A DNA stretch of 64,000 nt from Ruficoccus amylovorans (GTDB lineage Bacteria > Verrucomicrobiota > Verrucomicrobiia > Opitutales > Cerasicoccaceae): positions 124,001 to 188,000 of the forward strand of contig NZ_JACHVB010000060.1 in NCBI RefSeq assembly GCF_014230085.1, written 5' to 3'. This document shows positions 42,533-50,374 of this stretch, piece by piece. The notes beneath the pieces were generated by a model. The model had not been told where the DNA came from. It saw nothing but the letters and a program-made list of their open reading frames with translations, and did not search any database. Positions within the stretch are counted from its first letter, which is position 1. The number at the start of each line of letters is the position of its first letter. The position numbers and the translations under genes were made by a program.

Positions 42533-43486
42533 ATGAAAATTGCCCTGACTGGAGCCTCCGGCCTGGCCGGTTTCAACACCGCCCGCGCCGCCCGCGCCCG
42601 CAACCACGAAGTCCACGCCTTTTACCACTCGCGCCAGCCGGAACTGCCCGGGCTGGAGCTGCACCAGATCGACCTCTCCGAGCCGGAGAACGTCGTTGGG
42701 CCGTTGCTGGAGATTTTTCCCGACGTGATTATCCACGCCGCCGCCGTCTCCAGCCCCGCCGACTGCGACGCCGACCCCGCCCGCGCCGAGAAGCTCAACG
42801 TCGCCCTGCCCCGCCGACTGGCGCAGGTCGCCCATCACCTCGGCTGCCGCCTCATCCACCTCTCGACCGACATGGTCTTCGACGGGCAGCAGGGCACCCC
42901 CTACCGCTCGACCGACCTGCCGATCCCGATGGGCCTCTACGGCCAGCTCAAGCTCCTGGCCGAGCGCGAAGTCCTCGAACACGGCGTGGACGAGGCCACT
43001 GTCCTGCGCATCCCCATCCTCACCGGCAACAGCCCCTCGGGCAACCGCTCCGTCCACGAAAAGCTCTTCCACGCCTGGGCCGCCGGAAAGCGCCCCACCC
43101 TCTACACCGACGAAATCCGCCAGCCCCTCTCCGCCGCCAATCTCGGCGAACTCCTCGTCGAGCTGTGCGAACGCCGCAACCTGCACGGCATCTTCCACTG
43201 GGCCGGGAACGAAACCGTCACCCGCTACGAAATGGGCCGCCGCATCCTGGAGCGCTTCGGCCTGCCCGAAGACCTCATCGAGCCCGTCACCTGCGACGAC
43301 GCCAGCCGACCGACCGACCTGCGCTTCGAACTGGCCCCGCTCGTGGGCAAGCTCAAGACCGTCCCCCTCTCCTACGAGTTCCAGCTCGACGAAATGCTCG
43401 TCCCCGCCGACTGCCGCGACTGGTACGAACAAGCCAGCGGCCGCTCCGCCGCCCCCGTCCGGCTCAAGAAGGGCGTGGATTTTTGA
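42533..43486 (+). CDS. RmlD-like NAD(P)-dependent sugar-nucleotide reductase
   Basis: 317 residues, extended SDR fold. The N-terminal nucleotide motif is TGASGLAGFNTARA. VIIHAAAVSSPADCDADP, HLSTDMVFDGQQGTPY and the catalytic Tyr-x3-Lys in YGQLKLLAERE match dTDP-4-dehydrorhamnose reductase (RmlD). The C-terminus is longer than in RmlD and lacks rhamnose-operon neighbours, so a related substrate is possible. It is divergent from hisC and is followed 10 bp after its stop by an inverted-repeat element. Confidence 0.85.
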   Translation: MKIALTGASGLAGFNTARAARARNHEVHAFYHSRQPELPGLELHQIDLSEPENVVGPLLEIFPDVIIHAAAVSSPADCDADPARAEKLNVALPRRLAQVAHHLGCRLIHLSTDMVFDGQQGTPYRSTDLPIPMGLYGQLKLLAEREVLEHGVDEATVLRIPILTGNSPSGNRSVHEKLFHAWAAGKRPTLYTDEIRQPLSAANLGELLVELCERRNLHGIFHWAGNETVTRYEMGRRILERFGLPEDLIEPVTCDDASRPTDLRFELAPLVGKLKTVPLSYEFQLDEMLVPADCRDWYEQASGRSAAPVRLKKGVDF

Positions 43487-43495
43487 TCAGAAGAG

Positions 43496-43641
43496 ATTAA
43501 CCACAAAGACACAAAGGCGCAAAGTGAGCCAATAATCGGTACCACAGGGATTCACGAGAGCGGTAACGAGATAAAGCTCAAGAAGCCGAAACACTGCCGC
43601 CTCCGCCGCTTCCTTTGTGCCTTTGCGTCTTTGCGGTTAAA
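43496..43641. repeat. Inverted-repeat element with about 29-bp arms
   Basis: A 146-bp non-coding element. Its left arm (43496-43524) contains AACCACAAAGACACAAAGGC and its right arm (43613-43641) is the inverse of AACCGCAAAGACGCAAAGGC, matching over about 29 bases with three or four differences. The arms resemble the interior of the MITE-like element at 6215-6368 (CGCAGAGGCGCAAAGACGCA). It lies between the reductase and lipoate ligase genes on the same strand and would form a long stem-loop in any read-through transcript. Confidence 0.7.
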
Positions 43642-43654
43642 TCACATTCCCCCG

Positions 43655-44347
43655 ATGCACATTCTGCCCACACGCACCGCCTCAGCCGCCGCCAACATGG
43701 CCACGGACCTGATGCTACTGGATGCGTATCCAATAATGGATACACCGCGCTTTCGGCACTACGGGTGGAGCGGCCCGGCGTGGAGCTTCGGGCTGTCGCA
43801 GGCGTTTAACCAAACCCACGAGCACATCCTCGCCCGAGGTGCCCAACTCGTACGCCGCCCCACCGGCGGCGGCCTCGTCGGGCACCTCGACGACTGGACC
43901 TACGCCCTCGTCGTCCCGCCGGGCGGTCGCGGCTACCGCGACGGCCCCGCCGCGCTCTACCGGCTGGTCCACGAGCAAATCGCCGCCGCCTTTGCCGCGC
44001 AGGGGCTGGCCTGCGGCCTGCACACGGTCAAAAGCGCCGACGGCCTGCACGCGGTCTGCTTCGAACAACCCGAGCAACATGACCTCACCCTCCCCGGCGG
44101 CGAAAAAATCGCCGGAGCCGCCCAGAAGCGCACCCGCAACGGCCTCCTCGTGCAGGGCAGCATCACCCGCCGCCTGCCCGTATCCATAAACTGGATACAG
44201 TTTGCCGACGACTTCACCGGCGCCCTGTCACAGCTTTTCAATACGACCCCGACGCCCACCCCCTGGCCCGACTGGGACGAACAACGCCTCGCCCGCGAAA
44301 CCGCCCGCTTCGCCTCCGATGCGTGGACCAGGAAACGTTCACACTAG
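43655..44347 (+). CDS. Lipoate-protein ligase-like (biotin/lipoate A/B family) protein
   Basis: 230 residues from ATG 43655. It matches the BPL/LplA/LipB catalytic fold: MATDLMLLDAYPIMDTPRFR, WSFGLSQAFNQT, and LVRRPTGGGLVGHLDDWTYA, the RRxTGGG loop that binds acyl-adenylate. GGEKIAGAAQKRTRNGLLVQ, then GSITRRLP, supplies the conserved lysine and the (H)GS motif, with Gln where many ligases have His. It is shorter than E. coli LplA and lacks its accessory domain, so it may be a LipM/LplJ-like octanoyl or lipoyl transferase. The 5' region contains the inverted-repeat element. Confidence 0.82.
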   Translation: MHILPTRTASAAANMATDLMLLDAYPIMDTPRFRHYGWSGPAWSFGLSQAFNQTHEHILARGAQLVRRPTGGGLVGHLDDWTYALVVPPGGRGYRDGPAALYRLVHEQIAAAFAAQGLACGLHTVKSADGLHAVCFEQPEQHDLTLPGGEKIAGAAQKRTRNGLLVQGSITRRLPVSINWIQFADDFTGALSQLFNTTPTPTPWPDWDEQRLARETARFASDAWTRKRSH

Positions 44348-44356
44348 CTGTTTTTC

Positions 44357-44594
44357 CTGGGCTTGTGCAGCCCGGACCCGCCCCCGGTTGCACCCGGAAG
44401 CGATGAGGGACGCTACCCCTTCGGCACTGCGTGCCTACTCCAAGGTATGCGCTCATAAAATGGTGGCGACCCAGTTTTGATACTCCTCAGCGTTTGTTGA
44501 AAAGAGCCGTGCTTTTTTCAACAAACGCTGACGCGATACGCAGTATCGAAAGTGCAGGCTATGCCTGCTGCGGGTCTGGGCTGCACAAGCCCAG
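44357..44594. repeat. Mini-hairpin array C with a 16-bp central stem
   Basis: A series between convergent genes: 44359-44373 (GGGCT TGTGC AGCCC), a degenerate copy of array A wording at 44384-44418, 44423-44435 (GGCAC TGC GTGCC), a strong 16-bp stem at 44488-44530 (arms CAGCGTTTGTTGAAAA and complement), 44534-44548 (CGATAC GCA GTATCG), 44554-44568 (GCAGGC TAT GCCTGC) and 44576-44594 (CTGGGCT GCACA AGCCCAG). The first and last hairpins are inverse copies of each other, so the whole region is bracketed. Confidence 0.78.
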
Positions 44595-44616
44595 TATCCC
44601 CCCTCCCTCCCTATCT

Positions 44617-45867
44617 CTATCCCAACCGGAGGACGGCAACGTTTTCGATGTGGCGGGTTTGCGGAAAGAGGTCGAAGGGCTGGACTTCCTCCAGGGTGTA
44701 GCCGCCGGTGAGGAGCATTTTCAGGTCGCGGGCCTGGGTGGAGGGGTCGCAGGAAACATAGACCACGCGGCGCGGGCCGAGCGCGAGCAGTTGCCGGATA
44801 AAGGCTTCGTCGCAACCGGCACGGGGCGGGTCGATAATCATGGCGGTTTCGTCGCCGGGGAAGTTGATGGCGGAAAAGATCGACTCGGCCTCGCCGATGT
44901 AGAACTCGGCGTTCTTAATGCCGTTGATGGCGGCGTTGGCGTTGGCCCACTTTACCGCACTGGCGTTGACCTCGACCCCGGCCACGCGCTCGAAGCGCCG
45001 CGCCCCGCACAGCGCGAAGACCCCGACCCCGCAGTAGGCGTCTACCAGGTAACGCACACCGTCGATACAGGCGCGCTCCATCACAAAGTCCACCAACTCG
45101 GGCAGGATAAAAGGGTTGTTCTGGAAAAAATCGCCCGCCAGAAATTGAAACACAACCGGCCCGATTTTCTCGGTCACGGAGGCGTTGTTGTCCGTGGTCA
45201 CGCCATCCAGCGTGTGCCGCAACAGGAGCGTACCGCCTTTTTTCAGCTTGGCCGAACGCTCCCGGATACGCTTGCGCTCGGTCGGCAGGGCCTCGTTGAT
45301 CGCCTCAGTGGCAATGGGGCAAGCGGGTACATCGACGATGCGGTTGCGCTGCCCCTGATGGAGAAACCCGATGGGCATCTCGCGCTTCGGCGTGGCGGCT
45401 TCGCCGGGCTTTGGCTTAAAGGGCTTCGGGTAGTGCGGGGTCAGCTTGGAGCGGTAGTGGTACTCGCGCGGGGAGCCGTGGGTCGGGTTGACCGGATGGG
45501 TAATCCCGGCCAGGCGCACGAGCAGTTCCGAGACTTGCTGGCGCTTCCACTCACGCTGCGCGGCGTAACTCATGTGCTGGTACTGGCAACCGCCACAGGT
45601 TCCGAACAGCGGGCAAAGCGGGTCCACCCGCTCGGGCGAAGGCTCGATAATTTCCAGCAGGTCGGCGTCGGAGTGCTGTTTGTGGTTGCGGTAAACACGC
45701 ACGCGCACGCGCTCGCCGGGGAGCGCGAAGGGCACCATCACGACCCAGCCGTTGACGCGCCCGAGGCCGGAGCCGAGGTTCGTCAGTGTGTCCACGCGCA
45801 GTTCCAGCTCCTCGTGATAGGCGAAGGGCTCGGGCTTGAAGTTCTTCGGGGCCTGAGGCGAAGTCAT
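44617..45867 (-). CDS. TrmA/RlmD-family RNA (uracil-C5-)-methyltransferase
   Basis: 416 residues. N-terminal TRAM-like OB domain (about 18-80, LRVDTLTNLGSGLGRVNGWV and PGERVRVRVYRN). The Fe-S cluster cysteines are in CPLFGTCGGCQYQHM, with a further Cys in DVPACPIA. The SAM domain has FFQNNPFILPELVDFVMERA, DAYCGVGVFALC and MIIDPPRAGCD, and the nucleophilic cysteine is in VVYVSCDPSTQARDL. These match the RlmD/RlmCD branch, which methylates U1939 or U747 of 23S rRNA; the target base cannot be decided. The stop lies 22 bp from array C. Confidence 0.9.
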   Translation of the reverse strand: MTSPQAPKNFKPEPFAYHEELELRVDTLTNLGSGLGRVNGWVVMVPFALPGERVRVRVYRNHKQHSDADLLEIIEPSPERVDPLCPLFGTCGGCQYQHMSYAAQREWKRQQVSELLVRLAGITHPVNPTHGSPREYHYRSKLTPHYPKPFKPKPGEAATPKREMPIGFLHQGQRNRIVDVPACPIATEAINEALPTERKRIRERSAKLKKGGTLLLRHTLDGVTTDNNASVTEKIGPVVFQFLAGDFFQNNPFILPELVDFVMERACIDGVRYLVDAYCGVGVFALCGARRFERVAGVEVNASAVKWANANAAINGIKNAEFYIGEAESIFSAINFPGDETAMIIDPPRAGCDEAFIRQLLALGPRRVVYVSCDPSTQARDLKMLLTGGYTLEEVQPFDLFPQTRHIENVAVLRLG

Positions 45868-45928
45868 AACAGTCAGGGTCGGTTATATTCACGCCCGCCC
45901 CCGCCGCGTCAAAGCAAATGCAGCAGCA

Positions 45929-46012
45929 GCAGGACAGAGTCCTGCACCTGTGATCCTCCGGATCACTGATGCCTCCGCTCGGAGCTGCGGCATGGAATGC
46001 GGCTCTTGCCGC
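45929..46012. repeat. Mini-hairpin array D (four hairpins)
   Basis: 45929-45945 (GCAGGAC AGA GTCCTGC) and 45950-45966 (GTGATCC TCC GGATCAC), with the same ACCT linker as arrays B and E. Then 45973-45984 (CTCCG CT CGGAG) and 45999-46012 (GCGGC TCTT GCCGC). Unlike the others this array lies between divergent genes, upstream of both the uracil methyltransferase and the TrmH-type gene. Confidence 0.78.
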
Positions 46013-46129
46013 CAACACAAACGAACTTCCCCTCCCCCCGGTTTCCCAGACTACTGAGTAAAATCTGGACCCCACCTTATCGTTGCGTCAAATTACACGG
46101 TCTAGCCATTTCCGACGTTTTCCCAAGCT

Positions 46130-46930
46130 ATGCCCGTGACCGAAATCACCTCGCGCCAGAACCCCCGGCTCAAACAAACCATGCGCCTGCACGAACGCAA
46201 GGGCCGCGCCGCCGCCGGACAATTTCTCGTCGAGGGACGGCTGGAGCTGGAGCGCGCCCTCCGGGCCGGGCTCACCTGCGCCGAGAGCTGGCAATGCCCG
46301 GAGCAGGCCGGGTACGATTCCGCGTTGGCCGGGCAACTGGCCACGGCAGCGGCGGAAACCTTCCGTGTTCCCAAGTCGGTTTTTGAAAAACTCTCCCGCC
46401 GTGAAAATCCGGACGGGCTGGCCGCTGTCTTTACCGCGCCCGAAATCGCCCCCGACGCCCTCACCCTCAAGCCCGCCCCGCTTATCGTCGTGCTAGAGGG
46501 TGTGGAAAAGCCGGGCAACCTCGGCGCAATCATCCGCAGCGCCGAAATTGCCGGGGCCGACGCCGTCATCGTCAGCGGTGGGGCCGACCTCTATAACCCG
46601 CACGTCATCCGCAATTCGCGCGGGCTGGTCTTCACCTTTCCCGTGTTGGCAATGGAACCCGAGGCCGCCCACGCCTGGCTGGCCGCCCACGGAATCAAGC
46701 TCTACGCCACCACCCCGGCAGCCACGCTCCCGCACTGGAGCGCGGACCTCGCCGCCCCCTGCGCGCTGCTCATGGGCAGCGAGGCCGAGGGGCTGAGCCC
46801 GTTCTGGCTGGAAAAGGCCGACGCATGTATCCAGATTCCACTACAGGGAAGCGGTGACTCGCTCAACGTCTCCGTCAGCGCCGCCGTCGTCCTCTTCGAG
46901 TCCGTCCGCCAACGCCAGAGCAGGACATAG
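46130..46930 (+). CDS. SpoU/TrmH-family RNA 2'-O-methyltransferase
   Basis: 266 residues. The N-terminal substrate-binding domain (about 1-100) begins TEITSRQNPRLKQTMRLHER. The SPOUT knot has the three family motifs: VLEGVEKPGNLGAIIRSAEI with the catalytic Asn/Arg, LLMGSEAEGLS, and IPLQGSGDSLNVSVSAAVVL. It likely methylates a ribose in 23S rRNA or tRNA. The extreme 3' end (last codons and TAG) overlaps the first hairpin of array E, so the terminal residues QSRT come from repeat sequence. Confidence 0.92.
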   Translation: MPVTEITSRQNPRLKQTMRLHERKGRAAAGQFLVEGRLELERALRAGLTCAESWQCPEQAGYDSALAGQLATAAAETFRVPKSVFEKLSRRENPDGLAAVFTAPEIAPDALTLKPAPLIVVLEGVEKPGNLGAIIRSAEIAGADAVIVSGGADLYNPHVIRNSRGLVFTFPVLAMEPEAAHAWLAAHGIKLYATTPAATLPHWSADLAAPCALLMGSEAEGLSPFWLEKADACIQIPLQGSGDSLNVSVSAAVVLFESVRQRQSRT

Positions 46931-47007
46931 TCCTGCACCTGTGATCCTTCGGATCACGGATGCCTTTGCCTGGGGCAAAGGCATGGGAGCGGATACATTT
47001 TCCGCTC
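46920..47007. repeat. Mini-hairpin array E (four hairpins), overlapping a gene end
   Basis: 46920-46936 (GCAGGAC ATA GTCCTGC, spanning the TAG stop of the TrmH-type gene), 46941-46957 (GTGATCC TTC GGATCAC), 46961-46983 (a 10-bp stem, TGCCTTTGCC and complement) and 46987-47007 (GAGCGGA TACATTT TCCGCTC). It lies between convergent genes. The first two hairpins are the same as in arrays B and D except for loop bases. Confidence 0.8.
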
Positions 47008-47028
47008 TCATCATCTGGACGCGAAAGT

Positions 47029-47451
47029 CTAACGAGACGCGGCTTCGGTCGCGTCAACCATACCCGAGCGAGAGTTTTCCAAGGGTGACGCCGATAGCCA
47101 ATCAATGTGCAGGCGATAAGAATAGTTCGTATCGTCCCACGAGATATCTTTTCCGTTAACCACCAGATGCTGCAACTGCGGCTTGGGCGATTTCACTCTC
47201 ATATCGGATCGAAAAAGGATAACCGCATAATCCAAGGGCTCCTCCCCAGTAAACTGAATCCACTCTGCCCCCATAGGCAGCAAATCAGGTCCCGATCGGT
47301 CGACACCCGAAACGACTTTAATCTCCCCGAACTCAAAGGGGATGGCCTGTATTTCCCGCTCTTCGTAGCGATGCCCATGAAAAAAAGCTCCTCCCCAGTA
47401 GCTGAGTACGCAAAGGAGAAAAACGGCGATAAATTTACCCACTTTCTTCAT
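47029..47451 (-). CDS. Small exported or anchored protein, unknown function
   Basis: 140 residues from ATG 47451, whose ATGA overlaps the stop of the OleD-like gene and suggests coupling; an upstream in-frame start at 47460 is possible. One N-terminal hydrophobic helix (KFIAVFLLCVLSYWGGAFF) is followed by a mixed domain with FEFGEIKVVSG and HLVVNGKDISWDDTNYSY. The coding sequence is noticeably less GC-rich than its neighbours. No family is recognised. A role tied to the upstream reductase is suggested only by the coupling. Confidence 0.68.
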   Translation of the reverse strand: MKKVGKFIAVFLLCVLSYWGGAFFHGHRYEEREIQAIPFEFGEIKVVSGVDRSGPDLLPMGAEWIQFTGEEPLDYAVILFRSDMRVKSPKPQLQHLVVNGKDISWDDTNYSYRLHIDWLSASPLENSRSGMVDATEAASR

Positions 47452-48434
47452 GACATCCAATCCTCAACCAGTTCATCCAAACCCGCTTCGGTCGAGACTT
47501 CGGACGCGTAGCCGAGGTCGCGACGGGCGGCGGAGATGTCGTACCAGTGGTCCTTGGACAGCTCGACCGCGACGAAGCGCGTCATGGCCGGTTCGCCCGG
47601 CAGGCGGAATTTTTCGTAAATCCACTCCAGCGCCCGGCCCGCGCGGTAGGCCGTGCGGGCGGAGATGCGGCGCTTGACGACCGGCTCGCCCAAGCGCGAG
47701 AGCAAGTTGTTGATCCAGTCCCACAGGACGACCGGCTCGCCCTGTGAGAGAAAATACGCCCGCCCGGCGGCGGTGCCCTTTTCCAGCGCGTCAAAGGCCA
47801 GTTCGTGAGCGAGGGCGGCGTTTTTGACATGGGTGATGTCCACCCGGTTCGTGCCGTCGCCGACGATGCGCAGGCGACCCCGGCGGGCGCGGTCCACCAG
47901 ACGCGGGACAATGTGCGGGTCGCCCACGCCCCAGATCAGATGCGGGCGCAGGGCGCAGGTCAACAGGCCGTCATGGCCGCTGGCGGCGAGGACTTCGCGT
48001 TCGGCTTGCGCCTTGGTTTCGGGGTAGGGGCAGAGCCAGTTTTTCCCGTAGGGCAGCGACTCGTCCGCGCCGGAAAACGCCTCCCCGGTAAAGACCACGC
48101 TCGGCGTGCTCGTATAGACAAGCCGTCCCACGCCGTGGCGCACGCAGGCGGCGAGCACGTGGCGCGTGCCCAAGACATTGGCGCTGAAGTACTCCTCACG
48201 CGGGCCCCAGACTCCGGCCTTGGCCGCGACGTGGAAGACCGCCTCTGTCCCGGCCACCGCCCGGTCCACCGCCGTCGCGTCGGCGATGTCGCCCCGAACA
48301 ATCTCGACGCCGCGCTTCTCCAGCTCCGGTTGAGCCGAGCGCCCAAGCACGCGGACCTCCAGTCCGCGCGCCAGCAGCCGCTCCACCACATGGCGGCCGA
48401 GAAAGCCGCCGCCTCCCGTGACCAGTACCTTCAT
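47448..48434 (-). CDS. OleD-like NAD(P)-dependent 3-beta-HSD/epimerase family reductase
   Basis: 328 residues from ATG 48434. Extended SDR fold with MKVLVTGGGGFLGRHVVERL at the N-terminus, GDIADATAVDRAVAGTEAVF, FHVAAKAGVWGP, YTSTPSVVFTG and the catalytic Tyr in CPYPETKAQAERE. RIVGDGTNRVDITHVKNAAL is close to the 3-beta-HSD branch that includes OleD, which reduces 2-alkyl-3-ketoacids in long-chain olefin synthesis. An OleC-like gene lies about 2.6 kb away on the same strand. General sterol/sugar reductases of the same fold remain possible. Confidence 0.78.
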   Translation of the reverse strand: MKVLVTGGGGFLGRHVVERLLARGLEVRVLGRSAQPELEKRGVEIVRGDIADATAVDRAVAGTEAVFHVAAKAGVWGPREEYFSANVLGTRHVLAACVRHGVGRLVYTSTPSVVFTGEAFSGADESLPYGKNWLCPYPETKAQAEREVLAASGHDGLLTCALRPHLIWGVGDPHIVPRLVDRARRGRLRIVGDGTNRVDITHVKNAALAHELAFDALEKGTAAGRAYFLSQGEPVVLWDWINNLLSRLGEPVVKRRISARTAYRAGRALEWIYEKFRLPGEPAMTRFVAVELSKDHWYDISAARRDLGYASEVSTEAGLDELVEDWMS

Positions 48435-48496
48435 AGGGGCGACGGTGGGGAGTGCGGGCTTGCTTGCCAACCTTTTTTCCCAAGCATGGAGCGGAT

Positions 48497-50356
48497 ATGG
48501 AGAAATCCGCCCGTCCCCTGCCCCGCTGGCCCTTTGCGCTGGCCGTCGCCGTGCTCGCGCTGCTGCCGCTGCTGCCCGCGCTGGAAAACGGCTTCGTCTG
48601 GGACGACGAGATGAATCTCACCGCCAACGAGCACTTTCGCGGGCTCGGGGCAGAGCACCTGCGCTGGATGGCCACGAACTTCCACGGCGGGCACTACCAG
48701 CCGCTGACCTGGCTCTCCTACGCGCTCAACCACGCCGCCGGCGGCCTGCACCCGCGCGGCTACATCGCGGTCAACCTCGCCCTGCACGCGCTCAACGCCG
48801 CGCTTGTTTTTATCCTCTTCACGCACCTGCTCCCTCGCGACGGCCACGAACGCCGACGCCTGGCCTGGGCCGTGCTCGGGGCGCTCTTTTACGCCCTGCA
48901 TCCGCTGCGGGTCGAGTCCGCCGTCTGGGTGACGGAGCGCCGCGACGTGCTATCGCTGTTCTTTCTGCTACTGAGTCTGCTGGCCTGGCTGCGGGCGCAG
49001 GACGGGTCGCACCGGCGAGGGCTTTTTTACGCCTTGAGCCTGCTCACCTTCGCGGCCTCACTGCTCTCGAAAGCCTGGGGCATCGTTTTTCCCGCCGTGC
49101 TGCTGATCCTGTATTGGCGGCCGCTCCATCGGCATAGCTGGAAAAAAATCGCGCTGGAGCTGGCCCCTTTCGCCGTGCTCGCGGTCGGCTTCGCCCTGCT
49201 GGCCGCCGCCGCCCAATCCGAGGAGGCCATGGCCTCTCTCGATGCCCACGGCTGGGACGCCCGGCTCATGCAGGCGGCCTGGAGCCCGGCTTTTTATCTA
49301 GAAAAAACCGCCCTCCCACTCGACCTTTCCCCCCTCTACCTGCTGCGGGGCGACTTCAACCCGTGGTCCCCGGCCATGATCGCCGGGGCCGCCGTCACGG
49401 TCGTAATCACGGGGACGTTGATCCTGCGGGCGAGGCGCTTTCCCGCCCTGCTGGCCGGTTGGCTGGTCTTTCTCGTGCTGCTGGCCCCCATCTCCGGACT
49501 GGCGCAGAGCGGCTCCCAACTCGCCGCCGACCGCTACACCTACCTGGCCGGTATCGTGCCCGCGCTCGGCCTGGCCGCCGCCGGGCTGTGGGCCAGCCGC
49601 CGCTGGCCGCAGCAGAAGAAGCTCTTCGCCGTGGGCATGGTCGTGGTGGTGGCGCTACTGACCTTTGCCACCACGCGCCAGACGCAGGTCTGGGAGAGCG
49701 CCGACACCCTCTGGAGCCAGGCCATCGAGGCCGACGAAACCAACTACGTCGCCTACTTCAACCGTGCCACGACCGGCAAACTCGGCGGCTACGAAGGCGC
49801 ACTGGCCGACCTCGACCGGGCCATCGAACTCGACCCCGGCTACGCCGCCGCCTACGCCCGGCGCGGGGAGATCCGCGTCAACGCCCGGCAGGACGCCGCC
49901 GCCCGCGCCGATCTCGACACGGCGATTTCCCTCAACCCGGCTCCCGCCCAGCCCTACAACAACCGGGGCATCCTCAACCTGCGGGCCGGAAAAACCGCCA
50001 AGGCTGAAGCCGACTTCGGAGACGCGCTGGAGCGTGACCCGGAGCTTTACGAAGCCTATGTCAACCGGGGCCTGCTTTATCACCAGCAGGGCAAATCCAC
50101 CGCCGCGCTGGCCGACTACGGCGCCGCCCTCGCGCTCCGCCCCGACGTGTGGCAGGTGTATTTTAACCGGGGTCTACTCCTGGCCGAGACCGGCCAGACC
50201 GAGGCGGCCATTGAAGATTTTACCCACGCGCTCTCACTCAACCCCGACTTTGCCGGAACATACGAGCAGCGGGCCTTACTCTATAGAAAGCTGGGGCAGA
50301 CCAAAGCTGCCGAGGCTGACCTCGCAGCCGTCCGTCGCCTGACAACCCTGCCCTGA
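48497..50356 (+). CDS. TMTC-like GT-C glycosyltransferase with C-terminal TPRs
   Basis: 619 residues from ATG 48497, preceded by GGAGCGGAT. The N-terminal half is polytopic (about ten helices) and starts with LPALENGFVWDDEMNLTANE, the DD motif of GT-C/PMT-like enzymes of the TMTC type. HPLRVESAVWVTERRDVLSL and LAADRYTYLAGIVPAL are the other conserved loops. From about residue 415 there are five or six TPR units, such as YEGALADLDRAIELDPGYAA and NNRGILNLRAGKTAKAEADF. Such proteins probably glycosylate exported proteins from a lipid-linked sugar. Substrate is inferred only. Confidence 0.84.
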   Translation: MEKSARPLPRWPFALAVAVLALLPLLPALENGFVWDDEMNLTANEHFRGLGAEHLRWMATNFHGGHYQPLTWLSYALNHAAGGLHPRGYIAVNLALHALNAALVFILFTHLLPRDGHERRRLAWAVLGALFYALHPLRVESAVWVTERRDVLSLFFLLLSLLAWLRAQDGSHRRGLFYALSLLTFAASLLSKAWGIVFPAVLLILYWRPLHRHSWKKIALELAPFAVLAVGFALLAAAAQSEEAMASLDAHGWDARLMQAAWSPAFYLEKTALPLDLSPLYLLRGDFNPWSPAMIAGAAVTVVITGTLILRARRFPALLAGWLVFLVLLAPISGLAQSGSQLAADRYTYLAGIVPALGLAAAGLWASRRWPQQKKLFAVGMVVVVALLTFATTRQTQVWESADTLWSQAIEADETNYVAYFNRATTGKLGGYEGALADLDRAIELDPGYAAAYARRGEIRVNARQDAAARADLDTAISLNPAPAQPYNNRGILNLRAGKTAKAEADFGDALERDPELYEAYVNRGLLYHQQGKSTAALADYGAALALRPDVWQVYFNRGLLLAETGQTEAAIEDFTHALSLNPDFAGTYEQRALLYRKLGQTKAAEADLAAVRRLTTLP

Positions 50357-50374
50357 CCCACCCAGTTCTCTTTC

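Noticed and set aside
42323-43432. 370-codon N-terminal extension of hisC
   Set aside because: It is antisense to the RmlD-like gene, which has intact SDR motifs. HisC starts normally at ATG 42322.
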